The notes: generated from the sequence alone by a model not told the origin. A stretch of 64,000 nucleotides of DNA from DATJFQ01 sp035492775 (GCA_035492775.1 DATJIW010000047.1:26296-90295), one strand, 5' to 3'. Counted from the first letter of the stretch, positions 1 through 9,200 are shown. Made by a program: numbers and translations.

Positions 1-1553
1 GGCCGCTCGTACCACGCATCGGCGCCGTATTCGTCGAACACCGATGCGGCACGCTCGACGAGAGCCGGCGTCAGCAGCGCCTCGCCGCACGACGTGCAGT
101 CGACAGCCGGGATCGGCACACCCCACGCGCGTTGGCGCGAGATACACCAGTCGGGCCGATTCACGACCATGTTGTAGATGCGGTCGCGTCCCCACGCCGG
201 GATCCAGGTGACGTCGCGGTCGATCGCGTCGAGGCCCGCCTGCCGAAGCGTTTTTCCGCCGAGGACCGGATCGCCGTCCATGCGGATGAACCATTGCGAC
301 GTTGCCAGAAAGATCACGGGATTGTGGCACCGCCAGCAGTGAGGATACTGATGCTCGAATGACTCGCGGTGCCACAGACGCCCACGATCGGCGAGCGCAG
401 CTTCGATCTTTGGATTCGCGTCGAACACGCGCATCCCGCCGAAGAGCTCCACCGTATCGAGAAAATGCCCGCCGGCCCCGACAGGCGCATACACATCGAG
501 GCCGTAGCGGCGGCCGGTCAGGAAGTCGTCGGCGCCGTGACCCGGCGCGGTGTGTACTGCCCCGGTGCCGGCGTCGAGCGTCACGTACTCTCCCAGCACA
601 CCAAGAGACGTACGGGCGTAGAGCGGATGCTGGAATCGTATCCGCTCCAGCTCCGATCCTTTCATTCGCGCGATCGGCGGGTCGAGCGTGCGTCCGACAG
701 CGGCGGAAACTCTCTCCGCCAGCGCCTCGGCCACGATGACGGCACGCCCGTCGACCTCGTATGCGCCGTAGTCGAAGTCGGGATGGAAGGCGATCGCCAG
801 ATTGGACGGGATCGTCCATGGCGTCGTCGTCCAGATGAGGACCGACGCCGGACGGCCAGCCAACGCCGGTACACGCTCATGGAGGTCCGCCTCGCTTTCC
901 TGCGCGAGCGGAAATTCCACATAAATCGACGGAGAGGTGTGGGCTTCGTACTCGACCTCTGCCTCCGCCAGCGCGGTGCGGCAATGGATGCACCAATGGA
1001 CCGGCTTCTTGCCCTTATAGACGAGTCCCTGCTCGACGAAGCGGCCGAGCGCGCGCGCGATCGCGGCCTGATACCGGAAATTCATCGTGAGGTACGGGTC
1101 GTTCCACTCGCCAAAGATCCCGAGCCGCTTGAATTCCTCGGTCATCACGCCGATGAAGCGCTCGGCGTAGGCGCGACACGCGCGCCGGAAATCCGCGACG
1201 CTCAGGTCGCGCTTCTTCGCGCCAAGTTCGCGGTCCACTTTCAGCTCGATCGGCAGCCCGTGGCAGTCGTAGCCGGGCACGTAGGGGGAGTCGAAGCCCG
1301 CCATCGTCTTCGACTTCACGACGAAGTCTTTGAGGATCTTGTTCAGCGCTGTGCCGAGGTGGATCTGGCCGTTGGCGTAGGGCGGACCGTCATGAAGAAC
1401 GAACTTGGGCGCGCCGGCCCGCCGCTCCCGGATGCGCGCGGACAAATCCATCTCGTCCCAGCGCTTCAGCGCTGCCGGTTCCGTTGCCGGCAGGTTCGCT
1501 TTCATCGGGAAGTCGGTCCGTGGAAGGTTCAGGGTCTCTTTCCAGTCAGCCAC
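1..1553 (-). CDS. ileS: Isoleucyl-tRNA synthetase, N-terminal part (cut by window edge)
   Basis: Class I aminoacyl-tRNA synthetase charging tRNA-Ile in the cytoplasm. About 517 residues are visible, roughly the first half of a protein normally 900-1050 aa; the rest, including the KMSKS loop, lies beyond the window start. Near residue 50 is the HIGH-type motif in PYANGQIHLGT, followed by the typical PGYDCHGLPIE and the editing-domain signatures TTTPWTIPSNLA and GTGAVHTAPGHG. The start is a GTG at 1553: translation from the ATG at 1559 meets a stop after three codons. There is no clear Shine-Dalgarno; a TACAAT hexamer lies 7 nt upstream, suggesting a leaderless message. Identification is firm. 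Confidence 0.96.
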   Translation of the reverse strand, partial: MADWKETLNLPRTDFPMKANLPATEPAALKRWDEMDLSARIRERRAGAPKFVLHDGPPYANGQIHLGTALNKILKDFVVKSKTMAGFDSPYVPGYDCHGLPIELKVDRELGAKKRDLSVADFRRACRAYAERFIGVMTEEFKRLGIFGEWNDPYLTMNFRYQAAIARALGRFVEQGLVYKGKKPVHWCIHCRTALAEAEVEYEAHTSPSIYVEFPLAQESEADLHERVPALAGRPASVLIWTTTPWTIPSNLAIAFHPDFDYGAYEVDGRAVIVAEALAERVSAAVGRTLDPPIARMKGSELERIRFQHPLYARTSLGVLGEYVTLDAGTGAVHTAPGHGADDFLTGRRYGLDVYAPVGAGGHFLDTVELFGGMRVFDANPKIEAALADRGRLWHRESFEHQYPHCWRCHNPVIFLATSQWFIRMDGDPVLGGKTLRQAGLDAIDRDVTWIPAWGRDRIYNMVVNRPDWCISRQRAWGVPIPAVDCTSCGEALLTPALVERAASVFDEYGADAWYER

Positions 1554-1560
1554 TCATTTA

Positions 1561-1566
1561 ATTGTA
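1561..1566 (-). promoter_or_regulatory. -10 element for leaderless ileS
   Basis: TACAAT on the minus strand with 7 nt to the GTG start. No convincing -35 at the usual distance. Confidence 0.45.
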
Positions 1567-1620
1567 CGAGAAAGACAGAACAAGGAGGACGGAATGGGGA
1601 TGAGGGTGGATGAACAAGAA

Positions 1621-1651
1621 AAGGCCGGTCAGGTTCCCTGACCGGCCTTTG
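1621..1651 (-). terminator. Rho-independent terminator after the LecA-like gene
   Basis: A perfect 14-bp stem (AAAGGCCGGTCAGG and its complement) with a short loop. On the minus strand it is followed by TTTTCTT, so it ends transcription of the secreted protein gene just upstream, before the ileS promoter. It is nearly symmetric and could also act on the other strand. Confidence 0.85.
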
Positions 1652-1698
1652 AGAGAGGAATTCTGAATTTGCGGAGTCCCGAATTCCGAAATCTCTTC

Positions 1699-2490
1699 CT
1701 ATCTTCCCCCCAGATTGACGGTCACCTGGAACGAACCCTGGTTGTCGGTGAAGCCGTCGTCGTTGATCCCGAGCCACAGCTGTCCGGCCGCGGGCGCCGT
1801 GATCGACGTCCGGCTGCCGATAGCAAATGGCGTGTTGTTGATGCGGCCGATCAACGCCCCTGCCGGCAGGCGCGGCATGGCTGCACGAGGCGCCACGCGA
1901 CCGTTCCTCGCGCCGTCAACGGTTGCCGTGTCGTTCGAATCCGGGCTCAACTGGATCTGGCCGGAAGAGGTGAACGTCAACACCTGACCCTTCCTGACCG
2001 TGATTCCGGTCGGCGTCCAGTCCTGATTGCCGTTGACCGTGAACGTGTTCCCGCTTGGCGCCACCTGACCAGTCGTCGGCACGGTATTCACGTTCGCCGG
2101 CCGCGAGAAGATGATCTCGGCCACCTCGTTCGAGGAATAGTCGTGATTCCCGCTCGCCGTCGTCACGGAGAGGCGAAGCGGTCTGGTGCCGCCGATATCG
2201 TTGAGCTGGCCGTTGACTGTCTGTCCGTTCCGGAGCACGACCACAGGGTTGCCCGTGTATTTCGACCAATCGATCCCACCGCCGAAATCGATTGCCGCTA
2301 CCTGGCCCTGCTGGATCTGACGATCCTGCCCGTTGACCCGAACGGTATAACCGGACGCATTGAGATCGACGAGCTGGCCAGCGATCTGCTGACCGGATGT
2401 AAGCGTCAGTGTCGCGTTCTCCTGCGCCTGAGCCGTACCCGCCACGAGCGCCGCAGCGCAGAACAAGCCCAGTACTGTCCGTTTCACCAT
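1699..2490 (-). CDS. Secreted protein with C-terminal LecA/PA-IL-like domain
   Basis: 263 residues. Residues 1-23 form a signal peptide ending at AQA. The middle (about 25-140) is a beta-rich segment with TLTSGQQIAGQLVDL, reminiscent of small SH3-like or secreted repeat modules. The C-terminal about 115 residues resemble the PA-IL galactose-lectin fold: GALIGRI and LGINDDGFTDNQGSF match the family's calcium/sugar-binding strands. The start at 2490 was chosen because GGAGGAGAT precedes it and the signal peptide begins there; an in-frame upstream ATG at 2688 would add a non-coding-looking extension. Monocistronic, with a terminator at 1621-1651. The lectin fold is likely; sugar binding is inference. 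It may act at the cell surface. Confidence 0.78.
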   Translation of the reverse strand: MVKRTVLGLFCAAALVAGTAQAQENATLTLTSGQQIAGQLVDLNASGYTVRVNGQDRQIQQGQVAAIDFGGGIDWSKYTGNPVVVLRNGQTVNGQLNDIGGTRPLRLSVTTASGNHDYSSNEVAEIIFSRPANVNTVPTTGQVAPSGNTFTVNGNQDWTPTGITVRKGQVLTFTSSGQIQLSPDSNDTATVDGARNGRVAPRAAMPRLPAGALIGRINNTPFAIGSRTSITAPAAGQLWLGINDDGFTDNQGSFQVTVNLGGR

Positions 2491-2599
2491 CTTAATCTCC
2501 TCCGTTCTGGTCATTCCGACCTTGTCGCAACGGTACTGTGCAAAGGGCGATCCAATGAAAATAGGCGATTTCAGGCCTATTTTGCCATTCTTAGCCTCG

Positions 2600-2605
2600 T
2601 ATAAT
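2600..2605 (+). promoter_or_regulatory. -10 element (TATAAT) before M16 operon
   Basis: Perfect consensus TATAAT ending 9 nt before the ATG at 2615. No good -35 at 16-18 bp and no Shine-Dalgarno before that ATG, so a leaderless message is likely. Confidence 0.5.
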
Positions 2606-2614
2606 GAGCGCATC

Positions 2615-3925
2615 ATGCCCTCGCCCGCCACTCTGACGGCCCACGGGACGGCCCGCATGGTTCGTTTGGACAACGGCCTGAAGATCATCGTTCAGGAGGT
2701 GCACACCGCGCCGCTCGTGTCGGTGTGGTGCTGGTATCGAGTGGGATCGGGCGACGAGCGTCCTGGCCTTACCGGCGTGTCGCACTGGGTCGAGCACATG
2801 AACTTCAAGGGCACGCGCAATATTCCGCGCGACGACATGAAGGGCATCGTCGAACGTTTCGGAGGCACCTGGAACGGCTATACCTGGATCGACCAGACCA
2901 CGTATCTCGAAACCGCCGGAAAGGACGCGCTCGACACGCTGCTCTTCATCGAAGCGGAGAGGATGTCGAGCGGACTGTACGAGCCGGACGAGTGCGAGTC
3001 CGAACGGACGGTGATCATCTCCGAGCTGCAGGGAGGGGAGAACGATCCGGATCAACTGCTCGACACGGAAGTGACCGCCACGGCATTCCGTCAGCATCCA
3101 TATCGGCACCCGACGATCGGCTGGCTGGACGATCTTCGCGCGATGTCGCGGGAGGATCTCTACAGCTATTACCGGACGCACTACGTGCCGGACAACGCGA
3201 CGCTCGTTGTCGTCGGTGCCGTCGACGCCGACGACGTGCTCCGACGTGCCGAAGGCCACTTCGGGCGAATCCCCCCAGGACCGGCACCAGCCCGCCGGCG
3301 GCCGACGGAGCCGGCTCAGATCGGGGAGCGGCGGGTCACGCTCGAGCGCGAGGGGACTACCGCATATCTAAAAGCCGCGTGGCACGCGCCGGCAGCAACC
3401 GATCCTGATTTCTTTCCCATGCTCGTCCTGGATGCCGCGCTGACCGGCGCGAAGGGGACGAACATCTGGGGCAGCTTCCGCGGTGCGCCGCCGCAGCGCA
3501 GGTCGCGGCTGTACGTGGCGCTCGTGGAGCGTGGCTTGGCGTCGATGGTTTCCGGCGCGCTGCTGCCGACTGCAGAGCCGTTTCTCTACAGCCTTTCGCT
3601 GACCGCGATGCGCGATGTTCCGCTTGCGACGCTAGAGAGCGCGGCGCTGGAAGCGGTCGACCAGGTCCGGCGCGAGGGCCTGACTGCCGATGAGGTGTCA
3701 CGCGCGAAACGGCAGTTGAAGGCGCGCCTCGTCTTCGAAGTCGATAGCGTCACCAATCTCGCCCATCAGCTCGGGTATTGCGAGACGACCGTCGGTCCTG
3801 GATTCTTCGACCGCCTTCGTCCGTGCGTGGAGGCTGTGACCGCCGATCAGGTCGCGGACGTCGCGCGGCGGCGCCTTGGCCGGGACACCCGCACCGTCGG
3901 TTGGTTCCAACCGGTACGGAAATGA
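2615..3925 (+). CDS. M16 family zinc metallopeptidase (active subunit)
   Basis: 436 residues, the usual length for a one-half M16 peptidase (pitrilysin/processing-peptidase family). The inverted zinc motif HWVEH is at residues 57-61 (ligands H57 and H61, catalytic E60), with the distal glutamate near E137 in ISELQ. The C-terminal half holds the second LuxS/MPP-like domain. The gene overlaps by ATGA the next gene, a homologue without the zinc site, so the two probably form an active/inactive heterodimer as in other bacterial M16B pairs. The start at 2615 follows a TATAAT; an upstream in-frame ATG at 2555 is possible. No signal peptide is evident with this start. Substrate unknown. Confidence 0.9.
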   Translation: MPSPATLTAHGTARMVRLDNGLKIIVQEVHTAPLVSVWCWYRVGSGDERPGLTGVSHWVEHMNFKGTRNIPRDDMKGIVERFGGTWNGYTWIDQTTYLETAGKDALDTLLFIEAERMSSGLYEPDECESERTVIISELQGGENDPDQLLDTEVTATAFRQHPYRHPTIGWLDDLRAMSREDLYSYYRTHYVPDNATLVVVGAVDADDVLRRAEGHFGRIPPGPAPARRRPTEPAQIGERRVTLEREGTTAYLKAAWHAPAATDPDFFPMLVLDAALTGAKGTNIWGSFRGAPPQRRSRLYVALVERGLASMVSGALLPTAEPFLYSLSLTAMRDVPLATLESAALEAVDQVRREGLTADEVSRAKRQLKARLVFEVDSVTNLAHQLGYCETTVGPGFFDRLRPCVEAVTADQVADVARRRLGRDTRTVGWFQPVRK

Positions 3926-5205
3926 CACGCGCGTCCCAGATGACGGGGCTTGCGCCGGTTCGCCACATCCTCGCCAACGGCGTCGTGTCGATCGTGCAGG
4001 AGACGTCGTTCTCGCCTGCCGTGACCATCTCGGCAGCGGTACGCGCGGGCAGCGTGACGGAGCCTCCATCGCAGCCTGGCCTGGCAGCATTTCTCGGCCG
4101 CGTGCTCGATCGCGGAACGAAACACCTGTCGACGGACGTTATTGCCGAGGCTCTCGACGACCGAGGGGTCGTGCTCAGGGTCTCCACCAACAGGCACACC
4201 CAAACGATCTCGTGTACGTGCCTGGCTGAGGACTTCGCCGACATGCTGTCGCTCGTTGCCGCCATTGTCCGCGAACCGGCCTTTCCGGCCGAAGAGATCG
4301 AGAAACGGCGGGCGGAGACGATTACGGCGATCCGGCAGGATCTCGACAACCCTGGCGTGCGCGCGTCTGAAGCGCTGCAGTCGCTGCTGTATGGGGCGGA
4401 TCACCCCTACGGACGGCCCGCCAAAGGCTCCATCGAGAGCGTCGAGCGGTTTACGCGCGAGGATCTGCTCGCGATGTATATCGGTTCGTTCGCGCCGGCG
4501 CTGACGACTGTCGCGATTGTCGGCGACGTCGATGCGGCCGCCGCCATCGACCAGGTGTCGCAGGCGTTCGGCGCCTGGCAGCATGCGGCGAGGGCCGAAA
4601 CCCTCCTGCCGCCGCCGCCCGCCGCGCGCGAACGGCGTGAGATCCGGATCGACATGCCCGACAAGTCGCAGTGCGACATCGCCTACGGCTTCGTCACGAT
4701 CGATCGCTTCGATCCCGCCTACTATGCCTACTGGGCCATGAACAATGTGCTGGGGCAGTTCGGGCTTGGAGGACGACTGGCTGAGAATATTCGCGAGCGC
4801 CAGGGGATGGCGTATTACGCGTTCAGCGCGTTCGATCCAAGTCTCGGGCCCGGACCGCTGGTCATTCGCGCGGGGGTGGATCCGCGGAACGTCGAGCGGG
4901 CGATCGAATCGATTGATGCTGAAGTCTCGGCGCTTGGCAAGGACGGGCCAACAGAACGTGAGATGTCCGAAACCCGCCAGTACCTGATCGGGTCGATCCC
5001 GCGGCTCCTCGAAACGAACCACAGCATTGCCGCGTTCCTGCTGTCCGCCGAGTTCTTCGGGCTGGGGCTCGATTACGATCGACGGCTTCCGGAGTACCTC
5101 GAGCGCGTGACGATCGAGCAGGTGCACGACGCCGCGGCCGCGGTGCTGCATCCCGAACGTGCCGCACTGGCGGTGGCGGGGCCGAACGCCGGCGCAACGG
5201 CGTGA
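3922..5205 (+). CDS. M16 family peptidase-like protein lacking the zinc motif
   Basis: 427 residues, homologous along its length to the preceding M16 peptidase. In place of the HxxEH motif it has a run ending LAAFLGRVLDRGTKH, so it cannot bind zinc in the normal way. It keeps the R/Y region seen in non-catalytic M16 subunits (GLGGRLAENIRERQGMAYY around residues 280-300). It overlaps the active subunit by four bases and is in turn overlapped by the HAD gene, so the four genes from 2615 to 6709 are probably one transcript. Expected role: partner closing the peptidase chamber. Family assignment is firm, substrate unknown. Confidence 0.88.
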   Translation: MTRASQMTGLAPVRHILANGVVSIVQETSFSPAVTISAAVRAGSVTEPPSQPGLAAFLGRVLDRGTKHLSTDVIAEALDDRGVVLRVSTNRHTQTISCTCLAEDFADMLSLVAAIVREPAFPAEEIEKRRAETITAIRQDLDNPGVRASEALQSLLYGADHPYGRPAKGSIESVERFTREDLLAMYIGSFAPALTTVAIVGDVDAAAAIDQVSQAFGAWQHAARAETLLPPPPAARERREIRIDMPDKSQCDIAYGFVTIDRFDPAYYAYWAMNNVLGQFGLGGRLAENIRERQGMAYYAFSAFDPSLGPGPLVIRAGVDPRNVERAIESIDAEVSALGKDGPTEREMSETRQYLIGSIPRLLETNHSIAAFLLSAEFFGLGLDYDRRLPEYLERVTIEQVHDAAAAVLHPERAALAVAGPNAGATA

Positions 5206-5882
5206 CCACTCGAGCCATTTTCTTCGACGTCGATTTCACGTTGATTCATCCAGGCCCGGCGTTCCAGGGCCACGGATACCGTGAATCATGCGCGCGGTTC
5301 GGCATCGACGTCTCGGCCGATCGGTTCGACGACGCCGTCGCAGAAGCGTCGGCCCTGCTCGACGCGGAAGGACGCACGTACGATCCGCAGATCTTCATCG
5401 AGTACACCGCGCGCATCATCGAGGGCATGGGGGGAAGCGGACCCGCCGTCCAAAACGCGGCGCGTGAGATTTACGACGAGTGGGGGAAGTGCCACCACTT
5501 CACGTTGTACGAAGAAGTGACCGACGTGCTGCGCGCGCTGCATGCCGACGGCTACGTGATCGGCCTGATCTCGAACACGCAGCGCTCGCTCGTCGAATTC
5601 GAGCAGCACTTTGCGCTCGAGGGACTGTTTGCCGTCGCGCTGTCGTCGTCGGATCACGGCTACATGAAGCCCCATCCGAGCATTTTCGAGGAGGCGCTGC
5701 GGCAGGCTGATGTGTCAGCGCCGGAAGCGGTCATGGTCGGCGACAGCGTCCTGCACGACATTGCCGGCGCGCGCCGTCTGGGCATCCGCGGCGTGCTCGT
5801 CGCGCGCTCCCGGTTGCCGGTCGACTGCCCGCCGGACATCCCGATCATCCGCAGCCTTCGCGAGCTCAGGGCGCTTCTGTGA
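5202..5882 (+). CDS. HAD superfamily hydrolase (phosphatase-like)
   Basis: 226 residues. Motif I is FFDVDFTL with nucleophile D9 and acid/base D11; motif II is LISNTQ; motif III is the lysine in MKPHPSIFEEAL; motif IV is MVGDSVLHDIAGA. An alpha-helical cap between motifs I and II puts it in the HAD-IA group (phosphoglycolate phosphatase and relatives). The start is GTG, overlapping the stop of the upstream gene (GTGA). The substrate cannot be told from sequence. It sits between the M16 pair and a GNAT protein in a tightly coupled operon, but a functional link is not obvious. Confidence 0.88.
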   Translation: MTTRAIFFDVDFTLIHPGPAFQGHGYRESCARFGIDVSADRFDDAVAEASALLDAEGRTYDPQIFIEYTARIIEGMGGSGPAVQNAAREIYDEWGKCHHFTLYEEVTDVLRALHADGYVIGLISNTQRSLVEFEQHFALEGLFAVALSSSDHGYMKPHPSIFEEALRQADVSAPEAVMVGDSVLHDIAGARRLGIRGVLVARSRLPVDCPPDIPIIRSLRELRALL

Positions 5883-6709
5883 TGCACATCCGGCCGCTCA
5901 CGACGATCGACGACTGCCGGCGCGTTGCCGCGCTCGAGCGCGAAATCTGGGGCTACACCGACTCGGAAGACGTCGTCCCGCCGCCCGTGCTCATCGTCTC
6001 CGCCCTGCGCGGCGGAATTCTGCTGGGCGGGTTCGACGAAAGCGGAGAGATGCAGGGATTCGTCTACTCGATACCCGCGGTGAAGAGCGGGCAGCTCACG
6101 CAGTGGTCGCATATGCTGGGCGTGCGCCCGGAGGCGCGGGAAGCGGGACTCGGCGTCCGGCTCAAGCTCGCGCAGCGCGAGGCCGCGCTCGCGGACGGCG
6201 TCGCCCTCATCGAATGGACGTTCGATCCGCTGCAGGCACTGAACGCCTATTTCAATTTCACCCGTCTGGGCGTCGTCGTCGAGGAGTACGAGGAAAACAT
6301 CTACGGCGAGTCGAGCAGTCCTCTGCACCGCGGATCCCCGACCGACCGCTTCGTCGCGCAGTGGAACCTTCGCGAGCCGCACGTCGAGCGGCGGATTGCC
6401 GCCAGGGGCAAGCCGCTGATGCGCGACGCGGGCGTCGCGGCAGCGGCGGTGGTGAATCCGTCAAGCGAACGCGACCGATGGGTCGTGCCCGCTTCAGCAG
6501 CCCTCGATCTGACCGATCGACGGCTGCTCGTCGAGATTCCCGCGAACTACGATCAGATTCAAGTGAGCGACGATGCGCTCGCGCTGCACTGGCGGCTGGC
6601 CTCGCGCACGATTTTCCAGGCGTATCTTCCACGCGGGTATCGAGTCGTCGACTTTTTCCTGTCGCGCGAGCGGAAGCGGGGTCAGTATCTGCTCGCGCTC
6701 GAGCGGTGA
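5882..6709 (+). CDS. Predicted GNAT superfamily acetyltransferase (COG3375-like)
   Basis: 275 residues. The N-terminal about 150 residues have the GNAT fold: MLGVRPEAREAGLGVRLKLAQR is the acetyl-CoA loop, followed by EWTFDPLQALNAYFNFTRLGV, a hallmark of the uncharacterised COG3375 group. The C-terminal about 120 residues have no recognised domain. The ATG at 5882 overlaps the upstream TGA by one base; a GTG three bases earlier is also possible. Last gene of the M16-HAD-GNAT operon; it converges with the HIT gene. The substrate is unknown. Confidence 0.8.
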   Translation: MHIRPLTTIDDCRRVAALEREIWGYTDSEDVVPPPVLIVSALRGGILLGGFDESGEMQGFVYSIPAVKSGQLTQWSHMLGVRPEAREAGLGVRLKLAQREAALADGVALIEWTFDPLQALNAYFNFTRLGVVVEEYEENIYGESSSPLHRGSPTDRFVAQWNLREPHVERRIAARGKPLMRDAGVAAAAVVNPSSERDRWVVPASAALDLTDRRLLVEIPANYDQIQVSDDALALHWRLASRTIFQAYLPRGYRVVDFFLSRERKRGQYLLALER

Positions 6710-6756
6710 CTCCGCCAGCACACTCGCGCAGATGCCGGTGGCATGACGAATCCGGA

Positions 6757-7101
6757 TCAGCCCGGCGGCCAGCCCAGACGCCGTCCGGCGAGCAGATGCA
6801 GGTGCACGTGGAAGACCGTCTGTCCGGCATCGGCGTTCGTATTGAAGACCGTCCGGAAACCGCCGTCGGCGTAACCCTTCTCGCGCGCGATCGCTGCAGC
6901 GCGGCGCGCCAGCTCGCCAATCGCCGCATCGTCCTGCGGTGTGAGATCCGTGAGCCGCTCGATGTGGCGCTTCGGGATCACGAGCGCGTGCAGCGGCGCC
7001 TGCGGGTTGATGTCCTTGAACGCGAGCACCCGGTCGTCCTCGTAGACGATCGAGGCGGGGATTTCGCGGCGGATGATCCGGCAGAAGAGACAATCGCTCA
7101 T
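6757..7101 (-). CDS. HIT family nucleotide-binding hydrolase
   Basis: 114 residues, normal for bacterial HIT (HINT-type) proteins, which hydrolyse nucleoside phosphoramidates and similar nucleotides. The histidine triad is HVHLHLL near the C terminus, and a CLFC pair at residues 4-7 with a downstream histidine matches the zinc-binding subset. The ATG at 7101 overlaps the prmC stop by one base, so it is the third gene of a prfA-prmC-HIT operon. Alternative upstream starts lie inside prmC and are unlikely. Confidence 0.93.
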   Translation of the reverse strand: MSDCLFCRIIRREIPASIVYEDDRVLAFKDINPQAPLHALVIPKRHIERLTDLTPQDDAAIGELARRAAAIAREKGYADGGFRTVFNTNADAGQTVFHVHLHLLAGRRLGWPPG

Positions 7102-7958
7102 CAGACCCTCCGGCGAGGCGTCAGCGTCAGCACGCGGGTGATTCCCTGAAGGTCCTGCCGCTCGCCAACGACGGCCCACCCGTCTCGTTCGGCCATGCGG
7201 CTCACGCTTTCGACCTGATCGTAGCCCAGCTCCAGAATCATGCGACCACGCGGCGCGACGACGTCCCTGGCGCCCTCGAGCAGCAGTCTATAGACCGAGA
7301 GCCCGTCTTCTCCACCGAACAGCGCTTCGGGCGGCTCGTAATCGCGGACCTCCGGAGGCAGGGCGGGTGCGGCCGTTGCCGGCACGTACGGCGGATTCGA
7401 AACGACCAAATCCAGACCCTGTGCAGGGGCCACACCCGATCGGTGAACGAAGTCGATTCGATTCAGGACGTCGTGTCTCGCCGCGTTGCGCCGCGCGACG
7501 TCGAGCGCAGCAGCGGAGATATCGGTTGCGACGATCCGTGCCCGCGGGAACTCCAGTGCCAGTGTGATCGCGAGGCATCCGCTGCCGGTGCCCACGTCGG
7601 CGATCAACAGGGGCGCCTGATGATCCGGAAACTGCGCGACCGCTTCTTCGACGATGAGTTCGGTCTCCGGCCGCGGTGTCAGCACGTCCCGGCCGACTTC
7701 GAACTCTCGTCCGAAGAACTCACGGACACCAATGATCTGCGATGCGGGTTCGCGCGTCGCGCGTCTTGCAATGAGATTTTCGTACGCCGGATCGAGGTCC
7801 GGGGGGACAGGGTCGCGGAGAGAGGCAAAGATACGGGCGCGATCCCAGTGCAGTGCGTGCCGGGCGAGCAGTTCGGCGTCGTTTGCGGCTTCTCGTGACG
7901 AGATCCCCGCGGCGGAGAGGCGAGTCCGTGCGGCTGCGAGACGCTCCGCAAGCGTCAT
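7101..7958 (-). CDS. prmC: Release factor glutamine methyltransferase PrmC
   Basis: 285 residues. PrmC methylates the glutamine of the GGQ motif of RF1 and RF2, using S-adenosylmethionine. The SAM site is IADVGTGSGCLAITLA and the catalytic/substrate motif NPPY is in VVSNPPYVPA; the short helical N-terminal domain is present. It lies directly behind prfA, whose product is its substrate, with a TAATG overlap. This gene order is common across bacteria and supports the call. Confidence 0.95.
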   Translation of the reverse strand: MTLAERLAAARTRLSAAGISSREAANDAELLARHALHWDRARIFASLRDPVPPDLDPAYENLIARRATREPASQIIGVREFFGREFEVGRDVLTPRPETELIVEEAVAQFPDHQAPLLIADVGTGSGCLAITLALEFPRARIVATDISAAALDVARRNAARHDVLNRIDFVHRSGVAPAQGLDLVVSNPPYVPATAAPALPPEVRDYEPPEALFGGEDGLSVYRLLLEGARDVVAPRGRMILELGYDQVESVSRMAERDGWAVVGERQDLQGITRVLTLTPRRRV

Positions 7959-9034
7959 TACGCGGCGGTTTCGCCCTGGGTGGCGTCCTTCAGCTTTTCA
8001 GCGTTGAAGTGCGTGACGGCAGCATCGATGAGTTCGGTCAGATCTCCTTCGAGCGCCTGATCGAGCTGGTGCATCGTGAAACCGATGCGGTGGTCGGTGA
8101 TGCGGTTTTCCTTGAAGTTGTAGGTCCGGATTTTCTCCGAGCGCTCGCCGGTGCCGACCTGCGACCGCCGATCCTTCGCGATCGCGTCCTGCTGTTTCTG
8201 CATTTCGATCTCGTACAGCCGTGAGCGCAGGACCTTCAACGCCTTCGCCTTGTTCTTGATCTGTGACTTTTCGTCCTGCTGCGAGACCACCAGTCCCGTC
8301 GGGATGTGCGTGATGCGGACTGCGGAGTATGTCGTGTTCACGCTCTGTCCGCCGGGTCCGCTCGAACAGAAGGTATCGATGCGGAGGTCTTTGTCGTTGA
8401 TTTGGATGTCGACTTCCTCCGCCTCCGGGAGCACCGCGACCGTGGCCGTCGACGTATGGATGCGGCCGCTGGCCTCGGTCGCCGGCACGCGCTGGACGCG
8501 GTGCACGCCGCTCTCGTACTTCAGCCGGCTGTAGACGTTCTTTCCTTCAATGACGGCAATGATTTCCTTGAGGCCGCCGGTTCCGGTGTCGTTCTGGGAC
8601 ATCACGTCGATTTTCCAGCTGTTGCGCTCGGCGTAGCGCGAGTACATGCGAAAGAGATCGCCCGCAAACAGCGCCGCTTCATCGCCGCCGGTGCCGGCCC
8701 GGATTTCAAGGATGACGTTTTTGGCGTCGTTGGGATCCTTCGGGACGAGCAGTACTTTGATTTCCGCCAGCAACGCCTCGCTGCGCTGCTGGAGGGTCGT
8801 GAGTTCTTCCTGCGCGAGATCCCGCATGTCGGGGTCGTTCAGCAGCTCCTGCGTCGCCGCGAGTTGCGCCGTCACGTCCTTGTACTCGCGGTATTTGTCG
8901 ACGAGCGGCTGCATTTCCGCGACAGTCTTGGAGTGCGCGCGGAACTTCGCCGCATCGGACTGGACGGCGGGGTCCGCCATCTCGGTCGTCAGTTGCTCGT
9001 ACTTCGTTTCCAGCGTTTGCAGCTTCTCGAACAT
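7958..9034 (-). CDS. prfA: Peptide chain release factor 1
   Basis: 358 residues, full length. RF1 reads UAA and UAG stop codons on the ribosome. The GGQ peptidyl-hydrolysis motif is in SSGPGGQSVNT, and the stop-codon-reading PAT tripeptide is in VQRVPATEASGRIHTST, which separates RF1 from RF2 (SPF). First gene of the prfA-prmC-HIT operon. AGAGGGA lies about 10 nt upstream of the ATG. The leader carries a 24-bp tandem repeat (9057-9200). Confidence 0.97.
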   Translation of the reverse strand: MFEKLQTLETKYEQLTTEMADPAVQSDAAKFRAHSKTVAEMQPLVDKYREYKDVTAQLAATQELLNDPDMRDLAQEELTTLQQRSEALLAEIKVLLVPKDPNDAKNVILEIRAGTGGDEAALFAGDLFRMYSRYAERNSWKIDVMSQNDTGTGGLKEIIAVIEGKNVYSRLKYESGVHRVQRVPATEASGRIHTSTATVAVLPEAEEVDIQINDKDLRIDTFCSSGPGGQSVNTTYSAVRITHIPTGLVVSQQDEKSQIKNKAKALKVLRSRLYEIEMQKQQDAIAKDRRSQVGTGERSEKIRTYNFKENRITDHRIGFTMHQLDQALEGDLTELIDAAVTHFNAEKLKDATQGETAA

Positions 9035-9056
9035 CGACGCTCGATTCCCTCTTGAT

Positions 9057-9200
9057 CTCCGCGATCTCTAACTCGCTAATCTCCGTGGCCTCTGACTCGC
9101 TCTTCTCCGTGGCCTCGAACTCGCTCTTCTCCGTGGCCTCGAAACCGAAACCCTCTCCGTGGCCTCCGTGGCCTCTTAGTCGAACCCTCCGTGGCCTACG
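9057..9200. repeat. 24-bp degenerate tandem repeat (CTCCGTGGCCTC core)
   Basis: CTCCG starts recur at 9057, 9081, 9105 and 9129, exactly 24 bp apart, then irregularly at 9155, 9164 and 9187. The shared core is CTCCGTGGCCTC followed by ACTCGCT. It fills the gap between moaD and prfA, i.e. the prfA leader. Because 24 is a multiple of three, one minus-strand frame reads as an 8-residue EATEKSEF-like repeat, but that frame is not prfA's and has no gene-like start. Confidence 0.8.

Noticed and set aside
369..1613. A 414-aa plus-strand ORF
   Set aside because: Antisense to ileS, whose motifs are unmistakable.
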